Source: Bauldia litoralis
GTDB lineage: Bacteria > Pseudomonadota > Alphaproteobacteria > Rhizobiales > Kaistiaceae
Length of the DNA: 64,000 bases
Direction of reading: 5' to 3'
Assembly (NCBI GenBank): GCA_945882315.1
Contig: CAMCWB010000010.1
Location: forward strand, 1-64,000
Shown: in pieces, positions 18,526-33,322 of the stretch
How the letters are laid out: each line of letters begins with the position of its first letter
Position numbering within the stretch: position 1 is the first letter of the stretch
The notes under the pieces: model-generated
What the model saw: the letters and a program-made list of their open reading frames with translations, nothing else
Told to the model about the DNA's origin: nothing
Databases searched by the model: none
Position numbers and translations under genes: made by a program

Positions 18526-18529
18526 TCCT

Positions 18530-18904
18530 ATGGGAAAGCCGAATATCATCACCTCACCGGATGGAGAGCGGATGGCCGTGATCCCGCTTGCCGATTACGA
18601 GCGTCTTGTCGCGGCGGCCGAGGATGCGGCCGACTTGCGCGCTTATGACGAAGCCCGGCGGCGTCTCGATACGGGGGAAGAAGAGCTGATGCCTGCCGAG
18701 TTCGCGGATCGGCTTCTCGACGGCGAGAGTCCGATCCGGGTCTGGCGTGAGTATCGCGGGATGACGGCGGCAAAACTCGCCGGAAAGGCAGGAGTAGCCC
18801 GCGCTTATCTCACGCAAATGGAGACCGGAAAGCGCACCGGTACGGTTGAGACGATGCGACGTATCGCCGACGGGCTGGGCGTCTCGATCGACGATCTGAT
18901 CTAG
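18530..18904 (+). CDS. HTH-type antitoxin
   Basis: A 124-residue antitoxin. The N-terminal half ([20 protein letters not shown] ... DYERL) resembles a toxin-binding segment, and the C-terminal half is a Xre-type helix-turn-helix ([20 protein letters not shown] followed by [21 protein letters not shown]). The ATG at 18530 has GAGG upstream; an in-frame ATG at 18515, overlapping the toxin stop, is the alternative. It follows the broken RelE-like toxin and is expected to repress the operon through the palindrome at 18244. The module interrupts the usual era-recO junction. Confidence 0.85.
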   Translation: MGKPNIITSPDGERMAVIPLADYERLVAAAEDAADLRAYDEARRRLDTGEEELMPAEFADRLLDGESPIRVWREYRGMTAAKLAGKAGVARAYLTQMETGKRTGTVETMRRIADGLGVSIDDLI

Positions 18905-18927
18905 CCGGAGCTGATGGTTCCTTAGAG

Positions 18928-19665
18928 ATGCATTGGACCGATGAAGGCGTGATCCTGGCGACGCGGCGGCATGGCGAGACGAGCCTGATCGTCGAGCTGA
19001 TGACGCCGACGCGTGGTCGCCATCTCGGCCTCGTGCGCGGCGGTCGCTCGCGCCGGCACCAGCCGGCCCTGCAGCCCGGCAATTCGGTCTCGGCCACCTG
19101 GCGGGCGCGGCTCGACGAGCATCTCGGCAATTACACGATCGAGGCGACGACCTCGCGCGCTGCGAAGTTGATGGAGAGCGCCGCCGGCCTCTACGGCATC
19201 CAGATCATCGGCAGCCTGCTCCACTTGCTGCCCGAGCGCGACCCGCATCCGCGGCTCTATGGGGCGCTGACCACCATCGTCGACTGGCTGGATGATCCGC
19301 TGACGGCCGGTGCGATGCTCGTCCGCTTCGAGGCCGGCATTCTCGAGGAACTCGGATTTGGCCTCGACCTCGAGCGCTGCGCCGCCACCGGAACGACCGG
19401 CGAGCTCGTCTATGTCTCGCCGAAGACGGGCAGGGCGGTGAGCCGCACGGCTGGCCAGCCCTACAATGACCGCCTGCTGACCCTGCCGCCTTTCATGGTG
19501 GCCAATGGCCCCAACGCCACGCCCAATATCGCCGATGTTGTCGCCGGCTTCCGGCTGACCGGCTACTTCCTCGCCCGCCACGTCTACGAGCCGCGCGGTA
19601 TAGAACCGCCGGAGGCGAGGTCGAGCTTTCTCGCGCTTATCGGCCGGACCGCCGGCGCCGCCTGA
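18928..19665 (+). CDS. recO: DNA repair protein RecO
   Basis: A 245-residue recombination mediator that works with RecR and RecF to load RecA on gapped DNA. The OB-fold N-terminus ([20 protein letters not shown], then LVRGGRSRR) is typical, and [21 protein letters not shown] marks the family's zinc-site region, which here has a single Cys instead of the usual cluster. Its normal neighbour era is separated from it by the TA module. Confidence 0.95.
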   Translation: MHWTDEGVILATRRHGETSLIVELMTPTRGRHLGLVRGGRSRRHQPALQPGNSVSATWRARLDEHLGNYTIEATTSRAAKLMESAAGLYGIQIIGSLLHLLPERDPHPRLYGALTTIVDWLDDPLTAGAMLVRFEAGILEELGFGLDLERCAATGTTGELVYVSPKTGRAVSRTAGQPYNDRLLTLPPFMVANGPNATPNIADVVAGFRLTGYFLARHVYEPRGIEPPEARSSFLALIGRTAGAA

Positions 19666-19720
19666 CCCCGACCCCCTCAGCTTGCTTGAATCCCTTGGAA
19701 TCGCGGGATAATCCAGACCC

Positions 19721-21964
<2,244 letters not shown>

Positions 21965-22079
21965 CCCGCCTCTCGCGCAAGCCGGTTTTGGCTTCACGGG
22001 GTTGCGCCGGCCGCTCCGGCCTGATTTTTAGGAGGCGAGATTCGCGAGAGCATCGACGAAAGGACGGAACTGAGCGCCT

Positions 22080-23882
22080 ATGGAGCATGATACGCCGCTG
22101 ATCACGACGATTGCCGTGGGTCTGGGCGCAGCTTTCATCCTCGGTGCCCTCGCCAATCGTCTGAAAGTGTCGCCGCTCGTCGGTTATCTGCTGGCCGGCG
22201 TCATGATCGGCCCGGCCACGCCGGGCTTCGTCGCCGATCCCGACATCGCCCCCGAACTCGCCGAAATCGGCGTGATCCTCCTGATGTTCGGCGTCGGCCT
22301 GCACTTTTCGGTCAAAGACCTCCTGTCGGTGAAGTGGATCGCCATTCCCGGCGCCGTCGGTCAGATTGTCATCGCCACTCTGATGGGGATGGGCCTCGCC
22401 TGGACGCTGGGCTGGCCCGTGCCGGCAGGCCTCGTCTTCGGCCTGGCGCTCTCGGTTGCGAGTACCGTCGTCTTGCTGCGCGCCTTGCAGGAGCATCACC
22501 TCCTCGATACGACGCGCGGCCGTATCGCCATCGGCTGGCTGATCGTCGAGGACCTCGCCATGGTCTTTGCTCTCGTGCTGCTGCCGGCGCTGGCCGATAT
22601 CGCGACGGAGAGCGCGCCGGACCAGGGGGCGTTGCTGATGGCAATCGGCATCACGTTCGGCAAGGTCGTCGCTTTCATCGCCTTCATGCTGATCATCGGG
22701 CGCCGGGTCATTCCCTGGGTCCTGCATTGGGCCGCCCATTCCGGCTCGCGCGAGCTGTTTAGGCTGGCGGTGCTGGCCGTCGCGCTCGGCATCGCCTATG
22801 GCGCCGCCGAGCTTTTCGGCGTTTCCTTTGCGCTCGGCGCCTTCTTCGCCGGCATGATCCTGTCGGAATCTCCGCTGAGCCAGCGCGCGGCACAGGAATC
22901 GCTGCCGCTCCGCGACGCTTTCGCGGTGCTCTTCTTCGTCTCGGTCGGCATGCTCTTCGATCCGGCGATCCTGATCGAGCGGCCCGTTTCGGTCCTGATG
23001 ACCGTGCTCATCATCGTCTTCGGCAAGTCGCTCGCCGCCTATCTGATCGTTCGCGCCTTCCGCTATTCCAGTGGCGTCGCGCTGACCATCTCGGCGAGCC
23101 TTGCCCAGGTCGGCGAGTTCTCCTTCATTCTGGCCGGGCTCGGGACGACGCTCGGCATCCTGCCGCAGGAAGGGCAGGATCTCGTGCTCGCCGGGGCGAT
23201 CGTCTCGATCCTGCTCAATCCGGTTATTTTCGATCTCCTCGGCCGGCGACGGGTTGCGGCTTCTGCCGTAATCGCGGAATCGGCGGCCGCGGCAACAGCA
23301 TCCGCCGAGGCCGCCTCGGAAGCCGCTGCCGTCGAAAATGCGGCGGCCAAGGCCGCATCCGCCAGATCGCCGTCGCCCGCGGATGACGACGATGGCCTGA
23401 TTGCGACGGCGCTGACCGGCCACGCGATTGTTATCGGCTATGGCCGGGTGGGCAGCCTCGTCGCCAAGGACATGACGGCAACCGGAACGCCGGTGCTTGT
23501 CGTCGAAACCGACACGGATCGCGTCTCTGCGGCGTGGGCGGACGGATTCGAGGTCATCGTCGGCAACGCGGCCGACGTCGATATCCAGGCGGCGCTCAAC
23601 GTTGCCGGCGCGAAATGGTTTTTCGTCGCCATCGCTGAATCCTTCGAGGCCGGCTCGGTGATCGCCGACGCCCGCAAGGCCAATCCCATCTTGCCGATCG
23701 TCGCGCGCGCTCATTTCGACGCCGAGGTCCATCACCTGAAGGCGCAGGGCGCGACCGCCGTCGTCATGGGCGAGCGCGAGATCGCCCGGAGCATGGTCGA
23801 TGTCGCGACCGCCAAGCCCGAAGAGCCGGCGAGCGAGCCGCCGGCCGCGCCGGAGGCGGGTGCCGGCGAGGGCATAACCTAG
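22080..23882 (+). CDS. CPA2-family monovalent cation:proton antiporter (KefB/YbaL-like)
   Basis: A 600-residue inner-membrane antiporter. The first 390 residues hold about 12 membrane helices with the family motifs VSPLVGYLLAGVMIGP, SVASTVVLLRAL and GWLIVEDLAMVFALVL. A TrkA-N/RCK nucleotide-binding domain begins near residue 443 with GYGRVGSLVAKDM and ends in ARAHFDAEVHHLKAQGA. The two are joined by an alanine-rich linker of about 50 residues (390-440) ending in SPADDDDG. It probably exports K+ or Na+ for H+ under NAD(H) control. The ion is not certain. Confidence 0.9.
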   Translation: MEHDTPLITTIAVGLGAAFILGALANRLKVSPLVGYLLAGVMIGPATPGFVADPDIAPELAEIGVILLMFGVGLHFSVKDLLSVKWIAIPGAVGQIVIATLMGMGLAWTLGWPVPAGLVFGLALSVASTVVLLRALQEHHLLDTTRGRIAIGWLIVEDLAMVFALVLLPALADIATESAPDQGALLMAIGITFGKVVAFIAFMLIIGRRVIPWVLHWAAHSGSRELFRLAVLAVALGIAYGAAELFGVSFALGAFFAGMILSESPLSQRAAQESLPLRDAFAVLFFVSVGMLFDPAILIERPVSVLMTVLIIVFGKSLAAYLIVRAFRYSSGVALTISASLAQVGEFSFILAGLGTTLGILPQEGQDLVLAGAIVSILLNPVIFDLLGRRRVAASAVIAESAAAATASAEAASEAAAVENAAAKAASARSPSPADDDDGLIATALTGHAIVIGYGRVGSLVAKDMTATGTPVLVVETDTDRVSAAWADGFEVIVGNAADVDIQAALNVAGAKWFFVAIAESFEAGSVIADARKANPILPIVARAHFDAEVHHLKAQGATAVVMGEREIARSMVDVATAKPEEPASEPPAAPEAGAGEGIT

Positions 23883-23897
23883 GCGGAACGGCGTCGC

Positions 23898-24692
23898 CTA
23901 CGGGACGACCACGCGTCGGTAGAGATGCCAGGTCGCGTGGCCGAGGATCGGCATGACGATGGCAAGGCCGATGAGGCAGGGAATCGAGCCGATCGCCAGC
24001 AGGGCCGCAACGATCAATCCCCACGCCGCCATCGTCACGGGATTGAGGGCGACGGCACGGACGGATGTCAGGATCGCCACGATCGGGCTGACATGGCGGT
24101 CGAGAAGCAGCGGAAACGAAACGACGCTGATCGAGAGGACGAGAAAGGCGAAGAGGAAGCCGACGAGATTGCCGACGGTGATCATCCACCATCCGGCCTC
24201 GGTGCTCAGGATCTGGTCGATGAAATCCGGGATCGACGCGGCCGGCGCGTAGCCGAAGGCAGCGACATAGATCGAGTTCGCGACGCTGATCCAGACGAAG
24301 AAGATCAGGAGCAGCATCAGACCTAGCGAGACGATCGCCGGGAAGGAAGGCGACCGGAAAACCTCGAAGGCATGCTTCCAGGACGTGTCGAGTCCGGCTT
24401 CGCGGCGGCGCGAGAGTTCATAGAGCCCGAGCGCGGCGAAGGGGCCGACCAGTGCGAAGCCGGCGGTCAGCGGGAAGAGCAGGGGCAGCACGTCGAAGCC
24501 GAAGACGAGCCGCGCCAGGACGAGGCCGACAATCGGATAGACGAGCGACAGGAAGAAAAGATGCGTCGGTATTGCCCAGAAATCGGCAGCGCCTTCCTTC
24601 AGCGCGTCACGGAGATCGCCGAGCCCGATGCGCCGGACGACCGGATCGTCCCGGCCGAGAGTCGAAATCTTCAGAGGAAGGGTGGCGGCCAT
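23898..24692 (-). CDS. DUF2189 multipass membrane protein
   Basis: A 264-residue integral membrane protein with about six hydrophobic helices; examples are THLFFLSLVYPIVGLVLARL and TVGNLVGFLFAFLVLSISVV. It fits the DUF2189 family of predicted inner-membrane proteins of unknown function. The ATG at 24692 is chosen over the frame opening at 24743 because GGAGGAG lies 9 bases ahead of it. It ends 15 bases from the convergent antiporter gene. Confidence 0.85.
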   Translation of the reverse strand: MAATLPLKISTLGRDDPVVRRIGLGDLRDALKEGAADFWAIPTHLFFLSLVYPIVGLVLARLVFGFDVLPLLFPLTAGFALVGPFAALGLYELSRRREAGLDTSWKHAFEVFRSPSFPAIVSLGLMLLLIFFVWISVANSIYVAAFGYAPAASIPDFIDQILSTEAGWWMITVGNLVGFLFAFLVLSISVVSFPLLLDRHVSPIVAILTSVRAVALNPVTMAAWGLIVAALLAIGSIPCLIGLAIVMPILGHATWHLYRRVVVP

Positions 24693-24852
24693 GACAATCG
24701 TCTCCTCCGTGCCGAAACGGGGAGGAGACCGGCGCACCGGCACGAAGCGCGCCGGTCTGTCGCGCTGCGAGTGCCTTTAGGAGGTTATAGGGCGGGAAAA
24801 GATAACGGCCGGTCACATTTCGCTGATGGCCCGCATCCGCTCGGCGGTAGGG

Positions 24853-25602
24853 TCAGTCCGCCCGCTCCCAGCCGCGCGGGCCGAGATGTTCCTGCGGGCC
24901 GAAGCGCCGCTTGTAGCCCATCTTGCGCGAGCCCTCGACCCAGTAGCCGAGATAGAGATAGGGCAGCCCCATGCGGCGGGCGCGGACGACGTGGTCGAGG
25001 ATCATGAAGGTTCCGAGGCTGCGGTCTGCATAGTCGGGTTCGAAGAAGGAGTAGACCATCGACAGGCCGTCGGCGAGCACGTCGGTGAGCGCCGTCGCGA
25101 TCAGCGGTCCCTGGCCGCGGCCGTTGATCGCCGTGTCCGGTCCACGGAAACGATATTCGATGACCTGCGTGTCGACATAGGAGTCGCCGACCATCATCGC
25201 GTAGTCGAGAACCGACATGTCGGCCATGCCGCCTTCGGAATGGCGGGAGTCGAGATAGGCGCGGAACAGCGAATACTGCTCGGAAGAGGGGCTCGCGGTC
25301 GTGATGTGTCCGACGAGGTCGCTGTTTGCTCTCTTTATGCGGCGGAAGCTTCGCGTCATGTCGAAGGCGTCGACGAGGACCCGCACCGAGATGCAGGAGC
25401 GACAGGCCTCGCAGGCCGGGCGATAAGCGATGTTCTGGCTGCGGCGGAAGCCGCCTTGCGTGAGGATGTCGTTCAGCGCACCGGCACGCTCACCGACGAG
25501 ATGGGTGAAGACCTTCCGCTCCGCCTTGCCCGGCAGATAGGGGCAGGGCGCCGGCGCGGTCAGGAAGAATTGCGGTGTCTCGCTCCGGTGGTGTGTCGTC
25601 AT
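24853..25602 (-). CDS. bpt: aspartate/glutamate leucyltransferase (arginyltransferase family)
   Basis: A 249-residue N-end-rule transferase that adds leucine from tRNA to proteins with N-terminal Asp or Glu, marking them for ClpAP. It shows the family start [16 protein letters not shown], the Cys cluster CEACRSC, and the GNAT-like core [17 protein letters not shown]-type region (here [19 protein letters not shown]). The length matches bacterial Bpt. Confidence 0.93.
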   Translation of the reverse strand: MTTHHRSETPQFFLTAPAPCPYLPGKAERKVFTHLVGERAGALNDILTQGGFRRSQNIAYRPACEACRSCISVRVLVDAFDMTRSFRRIKRANSDLVGHITTASPSSEQYSLFRAYLDSRHSEGGMADMSVLDYAMMVGDSYVDTQVIEYRFRGPDTAINGRGQGPLIATALTDVLADGLSMVYSFFEPDYADRSLGTFMILDHVVRARRMGLPYLYLGYWVEGSRKMGYKRRFGPQEHLGPRGWERAD

Positions 25603-25713
25603 GTCCGATGCGCCGTGACAGGCGGCTCCGGCTCGGAGCCTAATCCCAAGACCTGTCCGACGAAAAGCGGCTTCGCGCGAAATGGATAAAGCTTGGGGAT
25701 AATTGTGCCTTTC

Positions 25714-26226
25714 TCAGGCCACAACCTGCCGTGACGGATGGTGCAGCGGCCAGAAATTTACCACGACGGTGCCAAGCAGGAGATCCTGGAGGAGTTGCCG
25801 CCGCTTGGTGAACAGGCCGACCAGCAGGATGAGCGGCGTCAGCAGTCCGACCGAAAACCAGAAGACCAGCGCGTGCATGACGGCGAGCAGGAAAAACATC
25901 GGCGCGCCGCTCCAGGTCCGCATCTCGAGACCGGACATGCGCATACCCACGGTCGCCGAAGACGGACCGCCGAGGGTCAGGCCGACATAGCCGATGGCGA
26001 CGACTGCGAAGAGAACGGGATAAAGGAACCAGGCCAGGCCGAGCGTGACGATGCCCAGCACGAAGACGATCAGCGCTGCCGGTATCATCAGCGCGACGAT
26101 GAGAACGGCGTCGATCAGGAAGGCGATGAGCCGCTTCGACAGGACGCCGTCGAAGAGTTCCGGCTGGGTGTCCGGGTCATAGGCGAAGCGGTCGCTCCGC
26201 GCCGCCTGGGCTGTCCGATCAGTCAT
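25714..26226 (-). CDS. RDD family membrane protein
   Basis: A 170-residue protein with the RDD-domain layout: FDGVLSKRLIAFLIDAVLIV at residues 22-41, a second helix at about 43-75, then a third around 110-135 ending before TKRRQLLQDLLLGTVVV. RDD proteins are small inner-membrane proteins thought to act in transport or to be linked to membrane partners. No specific role is visible. It lies between ilvA and bpt on the same strand. Confidence 0.88.
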   Translation of the reverse strand: MTDRTAQAARSDRFAYDPDTQPELFDGVLSKRLIAFLIDAVLIVALMIPAALIVFVLGIVTLGLAWFLYPVLFAVVAIGYVGLTLGGPSSATVGMRMSGLEMRTWSGAPMFFLLAVMHALVFWFSVGLLTPLILLVGLFTKRRQLLQDLLLGTVVVNFWPLHHPSRQVVA

Positions 26227-26319
26227 AGTTCAACTCCGCATCAAATCGCGCGCCCGAACATGCAAAGCCCGAACACGCAAAAAAGAACGGGCGTTCGGGG
26301 CCCCGGTTACAAGAGCCGG

Positions 26320-29207
<2,888 letters not shown>

Positions 29208-29252
29208 CAGCGGCCAATTCATTCAAATTTAACGCCAAAAGGTAAGTGGCCA

Positions 29253-29269
29253 TTAAGCGTGCCGCTTAA
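29253..29269. promoter_or_regulatory. palindrome upstream of ldtR
   Basis: TTAAGCG and CGCTTAA form a perfect 7-base inverted repeat around a TGC centre, in the 142-base gap before ldtR. Its size and symmetry suit a winged-helix dimer such as a MarR protein. No binding data are implied. Confidence 0.45.
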
Positions 29270-29307
29270 GCTGATTTTCAGCCGGCGTCGCTATTGTCTG
29301 CCTCACA

Positions 29308-29326
29308 GGTAGGACGAATACCTACC
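29308..29326. promoter_or_regulatory. second palindrome just ahead of ldtR
   Basis: GGTAGG and CCTACC form a perfect inverted repeat with a 7-base spacer, ending 23 bases before the ldtR start. Being this close to the start, a bound regulator would block transcription or translation initiation, so autorepression is a reasonable inference. Confidence 0.4.
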
Positions 29327-29349
29327 GGGGAACAGAGAGGCTTATCAAA

Positions 29350-29865
29350 ATGGTCGGTGCAAAAAGGGCAGTGGCGGCGGTTAGCGCCCCCGTACAGGGA
29401 TCGGCGGACCTCAAGCCGCTTTACCTGGAGGCGCTGACGCTCGTCGAGCGTCTTCATCGTCGTCTTCTCGACGTGATCAAGGACGAGTTCGACAGGTCGG
29501 GCCGCTCGGACGTGAACAGCGTGCAGGCGCTTCTGCTGTTCAATATCGGCGACTCGGAATTGACGGCGGGCGAGCTCCGGACCCGGGGCTATTATCTCGG
29601 CTCGAACGTCTCCTATAATCTCAAGAAGCTGGTCGAGATGGGTTATATCCACCACCAGCGCTCGCGCATGGATCGCCGTTCGGTCCGTGTCAGCCTGACG
29701 GAAAAGGGGACGGAAGTCGCCCAGATCGTCGGCGCCCTTTATGACCGCCACATCCGGTCGATCGACCAGGTCGGCGGCATCGACGCCGAGGATTTCCACG
29801 CCTTGAACCGCTCGCTGCAGCGTCTCGAGCGTTTCTGGACGGACCAGATCCTCTACCGGCTCTGA
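29350..29865 (+). CDS. ldtR: MarR-family regulator LdtR
   Basis: A 171-residue winged-helix regulator. The DNA-binding part runs through NSVQALLLFNIGDSELTAGE, YYLGSNVSYNLKKLVEMGYI, and the wing with SRMDRRSVRVSLTEKG. It closely resembles LdtR of Liberibacter and rhizobia, which controls the L,D-transpeptidase gene ldtP and osmotic tolerance there. Here too it lies directly before an L,D-transpeptidase gene, from which it is separated by a clear terminator, so each has its own promoter. Confidence 0.9.
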   Translation: MVGAKRAVAAVSAPVQGSADLKPLYLEALTLVERLHRRLLDVIKDEFDRSGRSDVNSVQALLLFNIGDSELTAGELRTRGYYLGSNVSYNLKKLVEMGYIHHQRSRMDRRSVRVSLTEKGTEVAQIVGALYDRHIRSIDQVGGIDAEDFHALNRSLQRLERFWTDQILYRL

Positions 29866-29892
29866 TCCGACCTGCGCATTCCACGATTTCAA

Positions 29893-29916
29893 AGCCCGGC
29901 TTCGGCCGGGCTTTTT
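29893..29916 (+). terminator. rho-independent terminator after ldtR
   Basis: AGCCCGGC and GCCGGGCT form an 8-base perfect stem with a TTCG tetraloop, followed by a T run (TTTT). It lies 27 bases after the ldtR stop. Confidence 0.9.
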
Positions 29917-30011
29917 GCATTTCGGGGGCGAGCGGATGTGGTATTCACGCCACATATCCCGCACATATTGAAGGGTCCCCCCTGGCGACACGAAAGCGCC
30001 ACATTAGATTA

Positions 30012-30021
30012 GCCAATTGGC
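30012..30021. promoter_or_regulatory. 10-base palindrome upstream of ldtP
   Basis: GCCAATTGGC is a perfect palindrome 72 bases ahead of the ldtP start, in a locally AT-rich stretch (cattagattagccaattgg). It could be part of an operator for LdtR; it does not match the two repeats ahead of ldtR. Confidence 0.3.
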
Positions 30022-30093
30022 AGACATATCCGCCGGAATCCTGCCGATTTGCGGACGTCATCCGGCCCAACCTCTGGTCAGACATCGCAGCCC

Positions 30094-31392
30094 ATGATCA
30101 AGCTCACCGACCGTATTGTCTCTCGTTTTGCCGCCCGGCTTTCGAGACTGGCGCTTGCCGCGCTCCTGGCCGGCTCGTCCCTGTCGCTTTATCCGACCGG
30201 GGCAGGGGCGCAGGATCCGATCTCGCAGGTGCTTGGCGGCTCGACCGAGTGGTCGGACGGCTTCGATTCGGCATCGGCCGGTGCCAATGACGTCAGGACG
30301 AATACGCCGATCCTGTCGCCCGAGATCGTCAGCGCTCTCGAGATTGCGATTGCGCAATATTCCGACATCGTCGCCCGCGGCGGCTGGCCGGTCATCCCGG
30401 CCGGCAAGACGCTCCGCCTCGGCGCGCGTGACCCGGCCGTCGCGACGCTTCGCGAGCGCCTCACCATCTCAGGCGACATGCAGCGCGCCGCCGGCGTTTC
30501 CGAGTCTTTCGATTCCTACGTCGAGGACGCGGTCAAGCGCTTCCAGGCGCGCCACGGCATTCCGGCCGACGGCATCGTCGGCGAATCGACCCTAAATACG
30601 ATGAACATTCCGGCTGCCGTCCGCCTGACGCAGCTTTCCACCAACCTGACGCGCCTGAAGTCCCTGACCGCGGTGCTGCCGACCGGCCGTTTCGTGGTGG
30701 TCAACATCCCGGCGGCCGCGGTCGAGGCCGTCGAAGGCGGCCGCGTCGTGTCGCGCCACACCGCCGTCGTCGGCAAGGTCGACCGGCCGTCGCCGATCGT
30801 CAATTCCAAGATTTCGGAGATCAATTTCCATCCCTTCTGGACGGTGCCGGAAAGCATCATCCGCAAGGACCTGATCCCGCTGATGCAGAAAGACCCGGAA
30901 TATCTGACCAAGCAGAAGATCCGGATCTACGACCCGGCCGGCAATCCGCTGGCCCCCGAGCAGGTCAACTGGACGACGGATGAAGCGGCAAAATACCTGT
31001 TTCGCCAGGATCCGGGCGACTTAAATTCGATGGGCCTCGTCAAGATCAACTTCCCGAGCCCGGACGGCGTCTACATGCACGACACGCCCAACAAGGGCCT
31101 GTTCAACAATGAAGAGCGTTTCAACTCGTCGGGCTGCGTGCGTATCCAGAACATTCGCGAACTGGTCGTCTGGCTGCTGCGCGACAACCCGGAGATGACG
31201 CCGGACCAGGTCGAGTGGGAATTCCGCTCCGGCGAGCGGCATGACGTGAAGCTGACGCAACTGGTCCAACTCTACTGGACCTATATTACGGCCTGGGCGG
31301 CGACCGCCGGCGTGGTCCAGTTCCGCAACGACATCTACAATCTCGACGGGCTCGACATTTACGCCGCCCAGCAGACCGAGATCCCGCTCTAG
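30094..31392 (+). CDS. ldtP: L,D-transpeptidase (LdtP/YcbB-like)
   Basis: A 432-residue periplasmic enzyme that makes 3-3 (meso-DAP to meso-DAP) crosslinks in peptidoglycan or attaches proteins to it. A signal peptide covers about residues 10-40 (LALAALLAGSSLSLYP, cleavage near AGAQD). A peptidoglycan-binding helix domain (SYVEDAVKRFQARHGIPADG) precedes the YkuD catalytic domain with HDTPNKGLF and nucleophile Cys348 in NSSGCVRIQN. The ATG at 30094 fits the signal peptide; the frame opens 45 bases earlier. The adjacent ldtR probably regulates it. Confidence 0.92.
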   Translation: MIKLTDRIVSRFAARLSRLALAALLAGSSLSLYPTGAGAQDPISQVLGGSTEWSDGFDSASAGANDVRTNTPILSPEIVSALEIAIAQYSDIVARGGWPVIPAGKTLRLGARDPAVATLRERLTISGDMQRAAGVSESFDSYVEDAVKRFQARHGIPADGIVGESTLNTMNIPAAVRLTQLSTNLTRLKSLTAVLPTGRFVVVNIPAAAVEAVEGGRVVSRHTAVVGKVDRPSPIVNSKISEINFHPFWTVPESIIRKDLIPLMQKDPEYLTKQKIRIYDPAGNPLAPEQVNWTTDEAAKYLFRQDPGDLNSMGLVKINFPSPDGVYMHDTPNKGLFNNEERFNSSGCVRIQNIRELVVWLLRDNPEMTPDQVEWEFRSGERHDVKLTQLVQLYWTYITAWAATAGVVQFRNDIYNLDGLDIYAAQQTEIPL

Positions 31393-31515
31393 CTTTTCCT
31401 CTGCAAAGCGCTTTGCCGGCCCGCGTTCTTGGCGCGTGTCGGCACTTGTGTTACGCCGGGCCGGCGGGCCCTGAGCCGGCCGTGCTATGCCGCCCGCTGA
31501 TAGGATCGACAGCCG

Positions 31516-32826
31516 ATGTCTCTGACCGAACAAGCGACGGGTTCCCGTCTTTATCCCGGTTTTTTCTCAGCCAGCCTCGCCGAGGCCGATCCCCAGATCG
31601 CCGATGCGATCGCGAAGGAGCTCGGCCGCCAGAATCATGAAATCGAGCTGATCGCCTCGGAGAACATCGTCTCCCGCGCCGTCCTGGAAGCCCAGGGCTC
31701 GGTGATGACCAACAAATATGCCGAGGGCTATCCGGGCAAGCGCTATTACGGCGGCTGCCAGTTCGTCGACATCGCCGAGCAACTCGCGATTGACCGGGCG
31801 AAGCAGCTCTTCGGCTGCGACTTCGCCAACGTCCAGCCCAATTCCGGCAGCCAGATGAACCAGGCCGTCTTCCTGGCGCTGCTCAACCCCGGCGACACCT
31901 TCATGGGTCTCGATCTGGCCGCCGGCGGCCATCTCACCCACGGCTCGCCGGTCAACATGTCGGGCAAGTGGTTCAAGGTGGCGCCCTATGGCGTGCGCCG
32001 CGAGGACCAGCTCCTCGACTATGACGAGATCGCCCGCATCGCCGAGCAGTCGAAGCCGCGGCTGATCATCGCCGGCGGCACCGCCTATTCGCGCCTCTGG
32101 GACTTCAAGCGCTTTCGCGAGATCGCCGATTCGGTCGGCGCCTATCTCATGGTCGACATGGCGCACTTCGCCGGGCTCGTCGCCGGTGGCGTTCATCCGT
32201 CGCCGATCCCGCATGCCCATGTCGTCACGTCGACGACGCACAAGTCGCTCCGTGGTCCGCGCGGCGGCCTGATCCTCACCAATGACGAGGAGATCGCCAA
32301 GAAGATCAATTCGGCGGTCTTCCCCGGCCTGCAGGGCGGCCCGCTGATGCATGTCATCGCCGCCAAGGCGGTGGCCTTCGCCGAAGCACTTCGCCCCGAT
32401 TTCAAGGTCTATGCCAAGAACGTCGTCGAGAACGCCCGGGCGCTCGCCGAGACGCTGCGCGTCTCGGGCTTCGACATCGTCTCCGGCGGCACCGACAATC
32501 ACCTGATGCTGGTCGACCTGCGGCCGAAGAGCCTCAAGGGCAATGTTTCGGAGAAGGCGCTGGTCCGCGCCGGCCTGACCTGCAACAAGAACGGCGTGCC
32601 CTACGATCCCGAAAAATTCTTCATCACCTCCGGCATTCGCCTCGGCACGCCGGCGTCGACGACGCGCGGCTTCGGCGTTGCCGAATTCCAGGAGGTCGGC
32701 CGCCTGATCGCCGAGGTGCTCGCCGCCGTGGCGCAATCGGAAGACGGTGCCGCGCCGCTGGTCGAAGCCGCGGTCAAGCAGAAGGTGAGGGCACTCGCCG
32801 ACCGGTTCCCGATCTATCAGGCGTAA
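31516..32826 (+). CDS. glyA: serine hydroxymethyltransferase
   Basis: A 436-residue PLP enzyme interconverting serine and glycine and feeding methylene-tetrahydrofolate. The PLP lysine lies in [30 protein letters not shown] and YGGCQFVD are conserved. It heads the glyA-nrdR-rib-nusB-thiL run typical of alphaproteobacteria, with nrdR starting 8 bases after it. Confidence 0.98.
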   Translation: MSLTEQATGSRLYPGFFSASLAEADPQIADAIAKELGRQNHEIELIASENIVSRAVLEAQGSVMTNKYAEGYPGKRYYGGCQFVDIAEQLAIDRAKQLFGCDFANVQPNSGSQMNQAVFLALLNPGDTFMGLDLAAGGHLTHGSPVNMSGKWFKVAPYGVRREDQLLDYDEIARIAEQSKPRLIIAGGTAYSRLWDFKRFREIADSVGAYLMVDMAHFAGLVAGGVHPSPIPHAHVVTSTTHKSLRGPRGGLILTNDEEIAKKINSAVFPGLQGGPLMHVIAAKAVAFAEALRPDFKVYAKNVVENARALAETLRVSGFDIVSGGTDNHLMLVDLRPKSLKGNVSEKALVRAGLTCNKNGVPYDPEKFFITSGIRLGTPASTTRGFGVAEFQEVGRLIAEVLAAVAQSEDGAAPLVEAAVKQKVRALADRFPIYQA

Positions 32827-32834
32827 GGCACTCC

Positions 32835-33308
32835 ATGCGCTGCCCCTATTGCGGCAATGTCGATACGCAGGTGAAGGACTCGCGTCCCTCCGACGATAAT
32901 TCCGCGATTCGCCGCCGTCGCGTCTGCCAGGATTGCGGCGGCCGCTTCACCACCTTCGAGCGCGTCCAGCTCCGCGAGCTGATGGTGTCGAAGCGGAGCG
33001 GCCGGCGCGTGCCGTTCGATCGCGACAAGCTCGTCCGCTCGGTCCAGGTGGCGCTCCGCAAGCGCTCCGTCGATCCCGACCGGGTCGAACGCATGGTGTC
33101 CGGCATCGTCCGCCAGCTCGAGAGCGCCGGCGAAAGCGAGATCACCTCCGAGCAGATCGGCCATCTCGTCATGGCAGGCCTTCGCGGCCTTGACGATGTT
33201 GCCTATGTCCGCTTCGCTTCGGTCTACCGCAACTTTCGCGAGGCGAAGGATTTCGAGACCTTCGTCGGCGAGCTTTCCGGCGAACCGGGCTCGGACCGTA
33301 ACGACTGA
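32835..33308 (+). CDS. nrdR: transcriptional repressor NrdR
   Basis: A 157-residue repressor of ribonucleotide reductase genes that senses ATP/dATP. The N-terminal zinc ribbon has [18 protein letters not shown] and [16 protein letters not shown], followed by the ATP-cone domain ([16 protein letters not shown]). It is between glyA and ribD. Confidence 0.97.
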   Translation: MRCPYCGNVDTQVKDSRPSDDNSAIRRRRVCQDCGGRFTTFERVQLRELMVSKRSGRRVPFDRDKLVRSVQVALRKRSVDPDRVERMVSGIVRQLESAGESEITSEQIGHLVMAGLRGLDDVAYVRFASVYRNFREAKDFETFVGELSGEPGSDRND

Positions 33309-33322
33309 TTGTGAGGCGGCCC

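Noticed and set aside
31393-31515. possible glycine riboswitch ahead of glyA
   Set aside because: The 122-base gap shows only GC-rich hairpins and no conserved aptamer core.
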